Below the pieces are notes generated by a model. The model worked only from the letters and a program-made list of their open reading frames with translations. It had not been told where the DNA came from and did no database searches. A program made the position numbers and the translations under genes. From an uncultured Lachnospiraceae bacterium (GTDB lineage Bacteria; Bacillota; Clostridia; Lachnospirales; Lachnospiraceae), in contig CAJTOV010000127.1 of NCBI GenBank assembly GCA_910577765.1, forward strand, positions 1 through 10,888: a stretch of 10,888 nucleotides of DNA, in the 5' to 3' direction. Below are positions 7,350 to 10,888 of the stretch, one piece after another; position 1 is the first letter of the stretch, and every line of letters begins with the position of its first letter.

Positions 7350-8738
7350 ATGGCGGGAATGGATGGCAGCACAGGCTCCAGGGAAGCCTGCGGAGGGTAT
7401 TTTAAGGCCAGGCCGGAGTTTGGGCGGATATTTGCCGCCATGCGGAAAAAATGGGAGAGCCTGGGGCGGACAGCCGGAACGGTGACCCTGGAGGCCGGGA
7501 CGGAAGAAGAGCGCAGGGCCCTTGAGAGATTTTTAGGCAGGGCCATGACCGGGGAGAGGCTCCGGTTTTCCCTGGCGGAATTCGAGAAGGCTCTGGGGGA
7601 GACCCGGTTTGGAGCGGTATCCTTAAAAGAGCTTCTGGAAGCATATTCTGGGGAGACCCTGGCGACAAACCGGGAGAGGCTGGAGCAGCGGAAAAGCCGG
7701 GAAGACAGGTTCTGGGAGGAACTGGAGTATCAGGCAGGACGGATTTTGGCAGGCAATGAGCCGGACAGCCAGGAGGTAGCCGCCTGGGTCCGGGAGATGG
7801 GTCAGGAAAAAACCGGCGGTTACAGTCTTGTGATGAAGGAATACCGGAAGTCGGAGGAATCTGCCAGGGCCCTGGTCCTCCAGGTGGTCCGGTGTCTGGA
7901 ACTGTGCAGGAGGTCAGAACCGCCGGGAATCCGTCTGGCGGTTCTGGCTGCCAGAATTACCGGCAGTCCCCACGCCCTGGACCGACAGAGTCCGGCAGGG
8001 ACTCTGCTGTCCTGGGCCCTTGCGAGACGGGAGGGAAGCGGGTTTCCGCCAAACGCCAGAAGCTGGAAGGCGCTGTATGAGAAGAACGGAATTCTGGTGG
8101 ATGAGCTGTCCAGCACCGTGGCTGCTTACGGGATTCACCTGGTGACGGACCAGGGGCTGCACCCGGCCTGGGAGGGATACTGGCAGATGCGGGAGCCTGG
8201 GCTCCTTTCCCTGGCCGGTCTGACACGGGTCCAGGCAGCTTACGGAGAGTCAAAGGATATCTGGATTGTGGAGAATGAGATGGTTTTCAGTGAGCTGCTG
8301 GAACGGCTGTCCGGGTATCCGGCGGCTGTTCTGTGTACCTCGGGACAGCCGAGAACCGCGGCTTACGGCCTGTTAGAGCTTCTGTGCCGGAAAGACAGTG
8401 GGCACACCTTCTGGTACGCCGGGGATTTGGACCCGGAAGGCCTTGCCATTGCCCAGCGGATCTGGAACAGCTTCCCGGACCGGGTACGGATCTGGCGGAT
8501 GGGGGCAGAGGATTATGGGAAGGCTGTGTCCCAGGAAGCCGTCTCCCGGCGGCGTCTGGAGCTTCTGGACAATCTGACCCATCCGGTGTTAAAGAAGACG
8601 GCGGAGTGTATCCGGCGGCAAAAAATGGCCGGGTATCAGGAGCTGCTTTTAGATGAGCTGGTCAGGGATATTTTGGAAGGAGCTGCCGACGGCTTAATTT
8701 TAGAAAGGATTGAACCATGGACCGAAAAAAAATCGTAA
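7350..8738 (+). CDS. jetD: Wadjet type I protein JetD (Toprim nuclease, TIGR02679/DUF3323-DUF2399)
   Basis: JetD is the effector nuclease, related to the Toprim part of topoisomerase VI A/Spo11 proteins; it cuts DNA once JetABC has fully extruded a small circle. The product is 462 residues. The N-terminal half fits the DUF3323-like arm, with the family-typical stretch around LAARITGSPHALDRQSPAG (residues 209-227). The C-terminal half is Toprim-like: the acidic ENE at 308-310, TSGQPRTAAYGLLELL starting at 330, then GDLDPEGLAIA with D359, D361 and E363 as likely metal ligands. All expected acidic residues are present. ATG 7350 is chosen because AGGAG (7339-7343) precedes it by 6 nt. Its last 22 bases overlap the lipoprotein start. 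Confidence 0.94.
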   Translation: MAGMDGSTGSREACGGYFKARPEFGRIFAAMRKKWESLGRTAGTVTLEAGTEEERRALERFLGRAMTGERLRFSLAEFEKALGETRFGAVSLKELLEAYSGETLATNRERLEQRKSREDRFWEELEYQAGRILAGNEPDSQEVAAWVREMGQEKTGGYSLVMKEYRKSEESARALVLQVVRCLELCRRSEPPGIRLAVLAARITGSPHALDRQSPAGTLLSWALARREGSGFPPNARSWKALYEKNGILVDELSSTVAAYGIHLVTDQGLHPAWEGYWQMREPGLLSLAGLTRVQAAYGESKDIWIVENEMVFSELLERLSGYPAAVLCTSGQPRTAAYGLLELLCRKDSGHTFWYAGDLDPEGLAIAQRIWNSFPDRVRIWRMGAEDYGKAVSQEAVSRRRLELLDNLTHPVLKKTAECIRRQKMAGYQELLLDELVRDILEGAADGLILERIEPWTEKKS

Positions 8739-10225
8739 CTGCCGCAATACTGCTTATGACAGCCGGACTCCTGGGATGCTCTGCCAGGGAGACGGCGCAG
8801 ACCTTATCACAGAATACATCCCAGGAGTCAGCGCAGCCTGAGAATGGCGGGGCTGGCGGGACCGCAGCAGACAAGGCCGCCGGAAATGCTGCCAAAAGCC
8901 AGGGGACAGAGGGCTTTGCTACCCCGGAGGATGCAGTTCTGACCTATCTGGCTGCACTTAGGAACCATGACACCGGACTTATGGAGGATACCTTTGGGGA
9001 AGAACCCGGTGCGCAGGATATTTCCCGCCAGTTCGCATATCTCTGCGGCCTGGACCAGATCCCGCAGCTTGCGGGCGGCGGTACGGTGTCGCTGAAGGAT
9101 GACCAGGAGATCCACCGGCTTCTGGGAGAGCTTACCCGGCGGGTGGAGGAGACGGATCTGGGCACTATGGAATTCCTGGGCTTTGTAGAGCCGGAGCTGC
9201 TGGTGGAGATGTACAGCACCGAACCATACCAGAAAAGCCTTTCCGACATGGCCCGGAAATTCGGCGGCAGCAGGATGGACAACCGGGTGGCCGTGATTGC
9301 TGTGGGCAGCCGGAAATATATGCTGTTTTTTGACCTGATTGAGAAGAACGGCCGGTGGTATAACCAGCAATTGGGAGGGATTCTGGCCAGTGTGGCAGGA
9401 ATCGGGGAAGAGAGCGCCGGGGTCATAGGACTGGACGGGGTGGATGAAGCCATGCTGGAAGCGCTTCACCTTCCGGACAGCGCCCCGGCGTCCTTGCCGG
9501 AATATGGCAAAGGAGTTCCGGCAAGCCGGACCCAGGGCAGCGGATACGATTCGCCCCGGCAGGCAGCCGCCGCTTATCTGGAAGGGCTGAAAGCCGGGGA
9601 TCTGGAGCAGATACTCAGCACGTTTTCCGTGGAAAGCTATGGGGAACACTATGATCTGCGGGCCCAGGCGGAGTATACCCGTGGCTATCTCTTTCTCCGG
9701 CAGGATGTGAGCATCCCTACGGCCAGTGGGTGGGCAAAGGCTGTGGTAAGCCTGGACAGGAAACTGCGCCTGGAGCAGGATATTCTTCAGCAGGCCAGGG
9801 CATTTTATCTGTGCAGTACTTACTTTAGCGGCGTCCAGGCCACCCAGGAGGATATCGCCTTTCCATGGGAGGAGCTGCCCGGGAAGATGGAGTTAGACTC
9901 CCTGGAGGTTCTGGGGTACCTTCCCCTGGAGACGGTCTGTGAAATCTGTGACCTGCCGCAGCTTCCGGACGCTGAGAACGCCCGGATGGCAGGTATCTGC
10001 GGCGCCGGCCAGGTGGATGCCAGTGTGCTGGTGTTCCGGTGCGGCGGGGAAACCTATGCCCTCTTTCTGCAGGCGGCAGAATACGGCGGCAGATGGTACA
10101 ACAGCCAGATTGGAAACTGGGTTTCTGCAATGCTGGGGATCTCTGTGGAATTTAAGGGAACAGCACCGGCAGAGATCCTGGCGGACCCGGTACAGCTTGA
10201 GGAACTTCTGATGCCGGTGACATGA
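8717..10225 (+). CDS. Predicted lipoprotein with two copies of one domain, overlapping jetD
   Basis: I do not recognise this family. The 502-residue product starts with a lipoprotein signal peptide: MDRKK, a hydrophobic stretch, and lipobox LLGC with the lipidated Cys at 21. A low-complexity Ser/Gln/Ala/Gly linker runs to about 66. Two related units follow, 67-229 and 277-475. Each begins with a (T/S)P-x(2)-A-x(3)-YL-x(2)-L helix, has a middle LGFVEPELL/LGYLPLETV block, and ends with a strand pair and GRWYN-x-Q-(L/I)-G. It should sit outside the membrane. ATG 8717 overlaps jetD by 22 nt and has AAAGGA at 8704-8709, so it is probably co-transcribed and perhaps translationally coupled with jetD. 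Base and codon use look like those of the jet genes. No enzyme motif is seen. It may be a Wadjet-linked accessory gene or simply a host gene behind the operon. Confidence 0.85.
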   Translation: MDRKKIVTAAILLMTAGLLGCSARETAQTLSQNTSQESAQPENGGAGGTAADKAAGNAAKSQGTEGFATPEDAVLTYLAALRNHDTGLMEDTFGEEPGAQDISRQFAYLCGLDQIPQLAGGGTVSLKDDQEIHRLLGELTRRVEETDLGTMEFLGFVEPELLVEMYSTEPYQKSLSDMARKFGGSRMDNRVAVIAVGSRKYMLFFDLIEKNGRWYNQQLGGILASVAGIGEESAGVIGLDGVDEAMLEALHLPDSAPASLPEYGKGVPASRTQGSGYDSPRQAAAAYLEGLKAGDLEQILSTFSVESYGEHYDLRAQAEYTRGYLFLRQDVSIPTASGWAKAVVSLDRKLRLEQDILQQARAFYLCSTYFSGVQATQEDIAFPWEELPGKMELDSLEVLGYLPLETVCEICDLPQLPDAENARMAGICGAGQVDASVLVFRCGGETYALFLQAAEYGGRWYNSQIGNWVSAMLGISVEFKGTAPAEILADPVQLEELLMPVT

Positions 10226-10227
10226 AA

Positions 10228-10241
10228 AGGGAAAACTCCCT
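10228..10241 (+). terminator. Weak hairpin just after the lipoprotein stop
   Basis: AGGGA at 10228-10232, loop AAAC, TCCCT at 10237-10241 forms a 5-bp stem two bases after the stop codon. The following bases (CATTTAAAAAG) do not make a proper T-run, so termination here would be inefficient. The hairpin overlaps the right copy of the flanking direct repeat. The first strong terminator downstream is at 10595-10630. Confidence 0.35.
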
Positions 10242-10246
10242 CATTT
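10230..10246 (+). repeat. Right copy of the 17-bp direct repeat flanking the cassette
   Basis: GGAAAACTCCCTCATTT matches the copy at 384-400 at 15 of 17 positions. A second related block follows each copy: TTACTATTTGAA at 421-432 and TCACTACTTGAA at 10258-10269 (10 of 12), in the same order but with different spacing. The base composition becomes AT-richer from about here. Confidence 0.55.
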
Positions 10247-10264
10247 AAAAAGTAACCTCACTAC

Positions 10265-10293
10265 TTGAACAATCGTGGATTTACCTGTATACT
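10265..10293 (+). promoter_or_regulatory. Sigma-A-like promoter upstream of the transglutaminase-like remnant
   Basis: TTGAAC at 10265-10270 and TATACT at 10288-10293 are separated by exactly 17 bp. Transcription would start near 10300, upstream of GGAGA at 10309-10313 and ATG 10320, which form a plausible translation start. Confidence 0.5.
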
Positions 10294-10319
10294 AAAATGA
10301 AAAGATATGGAGAAACTGC

Positions 10320-10584
10320 ATGGAGACAACGCATACGGAAGACGATTCCTATATTGCACACCATAAAGATGTATTCTGTATTAATTGACAAAAAAGGACT
10401 ATGTTCCGAATACGCCTTAACAGCTTGTTCTCTTGCTAAATCTTTAGGTTTGAAAGCAGCTATTAACAGAATGAGTTCTAATCACGCAGTATATTATATT
10501 CAAATTGATGGAAAGGCATACTTTGGGCAGAACAATGATTTTGATTTAGATTGGCCAACACCCGACAACGTATATTTTCAGTAA
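10320..10584 (+). pseudogene. Frameshifted transglutaminase-like protein remnant
   Basis: Two frames together read like the core of a bacterial transglutaminase-like (cysteine protease fold) domain. From ATG 10320 one frame gives DDSYIAHHKDVFC, then stops at TGA 10386. The frame shifted by one base continues with LIDKKGLCSEYALTACSLAK, then NHAVYYIQIDGKAYFGQNND, ending at TAA 10584. The GLCSEYA block carries the expected nucleophilic Cys and NHAVYY the expected His; an acidic residue in QNND could complete the triad, but the spacing there is unusual. Joining the frames needs a one-base skip around 10371-10381. An uninterrupted frame from ATG 10297 also covers the C-terminal part, but its first 34 residues do not resemble the family and it lacks a ribosome binding site. 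The N-terminal part of a normal protein is absent. The sequence is AT-rich, unlike the jet genes. A sequencing error is the main alternative to real decay. Confidence 0.55.
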
Positions 10585-10594
10585 TTAACTTTAA

Positions 10595-10630
10595 ACTCAT
10601 CGGAAGAGATTCCGGTGGGTTTTTTGTTTC
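10595..10630 (+). terminator. Strong intrinsic terminator
   Basis: ACTCATCGGAA at 10595-10605 and TTCCGGTGGGT at 10610-10620 form an 11-bp stem with two G-U pairs and a GAGA loop, followed directly by TTTTTTGTTT. It lies 10 nt after the stop of the transglutaminase-like remnant and is the best terminator in the window. Confidence 0.9.
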
Positions 10631-10648
10631 GACTTTTCGTAAATCCAT

Positions 10649-10654
10649 TATAAT
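10649..10654 (+). promoter_or_regulatory. Candidate -10 element of a downstream leader transcript
   Basis: A perfect TATAAT lies just after the terminator and before the structured leader. The upstream TTTCGA at 10627-10632, with a 16-bp spacer, is only a weak -35 and overlaps the terminator's T-tract. Confidence 0.35.
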
Positions 10655-10700
10655 AGCCTTACATCAGAGAAAAGCGGGCAGTACTCCCTATTTGGAGAAT

Positions 10701-10759
10701 GCGCACCTTCGGGACGGACTTAAAGCAGTTTAGGTTCGTGCCGCAGGTGTGCAAACACC
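10701..10759 (+). promoter_or_regulatory. Structured leader with two competing hairpins before a strong ribosome binding site
   Basis: Positions 10701-10724 and 10729-10752 fold into one nearly continuous hairpin with a GCAG loop. Outer pairs are GCGCACCT with AGGTGTGC (one G-T); then CGG with CCG, AC with GT, and GGACTTAAA with TTTAGGTTC, interrupted by one T-C and one G-G mismatch. The 3' arm can instead form GGTGT 10746-10750, loop GCAA, ACACC 10755-10759, a GNRA-capped hairpin that excludes the outer part of the long one. AAAGGAGG follows at 10764-10771. This looks like a translational or attenuation-type control leader. I cannot match it to a named RNA family. Confidence 0.6.
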
Positions 10760-10780
10760 AGAGAAAGGAGGATGTGGTCT

Positions 10781-10822
10781 ATGTTCTTCTTGTATTCCTA
10801 TCGTAGCATTTTGTCAGGGTGA
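10781..10822 (+). CDS. Possible leader peptide, 13 residues
   Basis: ATG 10781 to TGA 10820-10822 encodes MFFLYSYRSILSG. It has a strong Shine-Dalgarno sequence, AAAGGAGG at 10764-10771, nine bases upstream, which is unusual for a random frame. It lies between the competing hairpins and another ATG seven bases beyond its stop, an arrangement seen in peptide-controlled leaders. GTG 10774 opens a competing short frame (VYVLLVFLS). Too short to judge by sequence alone. Confidence 0.35.
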   Translation: MFFLYSYRSILSG

Positions 10823-10829
10823 AGTCAAT

Positions 10830-10888
10830 ATGTTTTTCCTACCCTTCCTCTGGTTGTTTGTTTGTAGTGAATGGGCGACACGTTTATA
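10830..10888 (+). CDS. Start of a hydrophobic reading frame, cut by the window edge
   Basis: ATG 10830 opens a frame that stays open to the window end and begins MFFLPFLWLFVCSEWATRL, a stretch that could be a signal peptide or membrane segment. Its own ribosome binding site (AGGGTGA at 10816-10822) is weak and overlaps the stop of the 13-residue frame, so it might depend on coupling to that peptide. Only 19 residues are visible, so it may not be a real gene. Confidence 0.3.
   Translation, partial: MFFLPFLWLFVCSEWATRL

Noticed and set aside
10297..10584. An intact 95-residue gene starting at ATG 10297
   Set aside because: The ATG is only three bases after the -10 hexamer and has no ribosome binding site, and its first 34 residues look unlike the transglutaminase-like remainder; a frameshifted gene from 10320 explains the sequence better.
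10800..10828. Possible - strand promoter (TTGACT, 17 bp, TACGAT) reading into the hairpin region
   Set aside because: The -10 matches only four of six bases and no - strand gene or terminator is visible to its left, so an antisense RNA here is only a guess.
1..10888. CRISPR arrays, tRNA or rRNA genes, and insertion sequence ends
   Set aside because: I saw no regularly spaced repeats, no tRNA-like cloverleaf, no rRNA sequence and no transposase coding region on either strand.

Overview
The window carries a complete type I Wadjet (JetABCD) anti-plasmid defence operon on the + strand, followed by a predicted lipoprotein gene that overlaps the last jet gene. Visible traits suggest a fairly GC-rich, gut-type Clostridia (Lachnospiraceae-like): strong GGAGG-type ribosome binding sites, TATAAT promoters, a Gram-positive style lipobox and codon use rich in CGG, CTG and GAG. 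This placement is inferred from style, not from a marker gene.

Layout. Positions 3-269 hold the 3' end of a small accessory-type gene that is open at the left edge. Positions 270-450 hold nested inverted repeats, an extended -10 promoter (TGC-TATAAT at 402-410) and the jetA ribosome binding site. The operon then runs jetA (451-1968), jetB (2084-3211), jetC (3234-7277), jetD (7350-8738) and lipoprotein (8717-10225, overlapping jetD by 22 bp). The two wide junctions, jetA/jetB (115 nt) and jetC/jetD (72 nt), are each filled by a long imperfect hairpin. The jetB/jetC junction (22 nt) and the jetD/lipoprotein overlap are tight.

After position 10225 the sequence becomes visibly AT-richer. It holds a sigma-A-like promoter, a frameshifted transglutaminase-like remnant (10320-10584), a strong intrinsic terminator (10595-10630) and a leader-like region (about 10649-10888). 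That leader region has a 52-nt hairpin, an alternative GNRA-capped hairpin, a strong Shine-Dalgarno sequence, a 13-codon reading frame and the start of a hydrophobic reading frame cut by the window edge.

How the genes work together. By established knowledge of Wadjet, JetA (kleisin, MukF-like), JetB (MukE-like) and JetC (SMC-like ATPase) form a condensin-related motor that extrudes DNA loops. JetD (Toprim nuclease related to topoisomerase VI A subunits) cleaves circles small enough to be fully extruded. All key motifs seen here are intact, so the system looks functional. The lipoprotein is not a known Wadjet component; it contains two copies of one domain and is the least explained gene in the operon. 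A 17-bp near-identical direct repeat (15 of 17) flanks the cassette, one copy in the jetA promoter and the other just after the lipoprotein stop.
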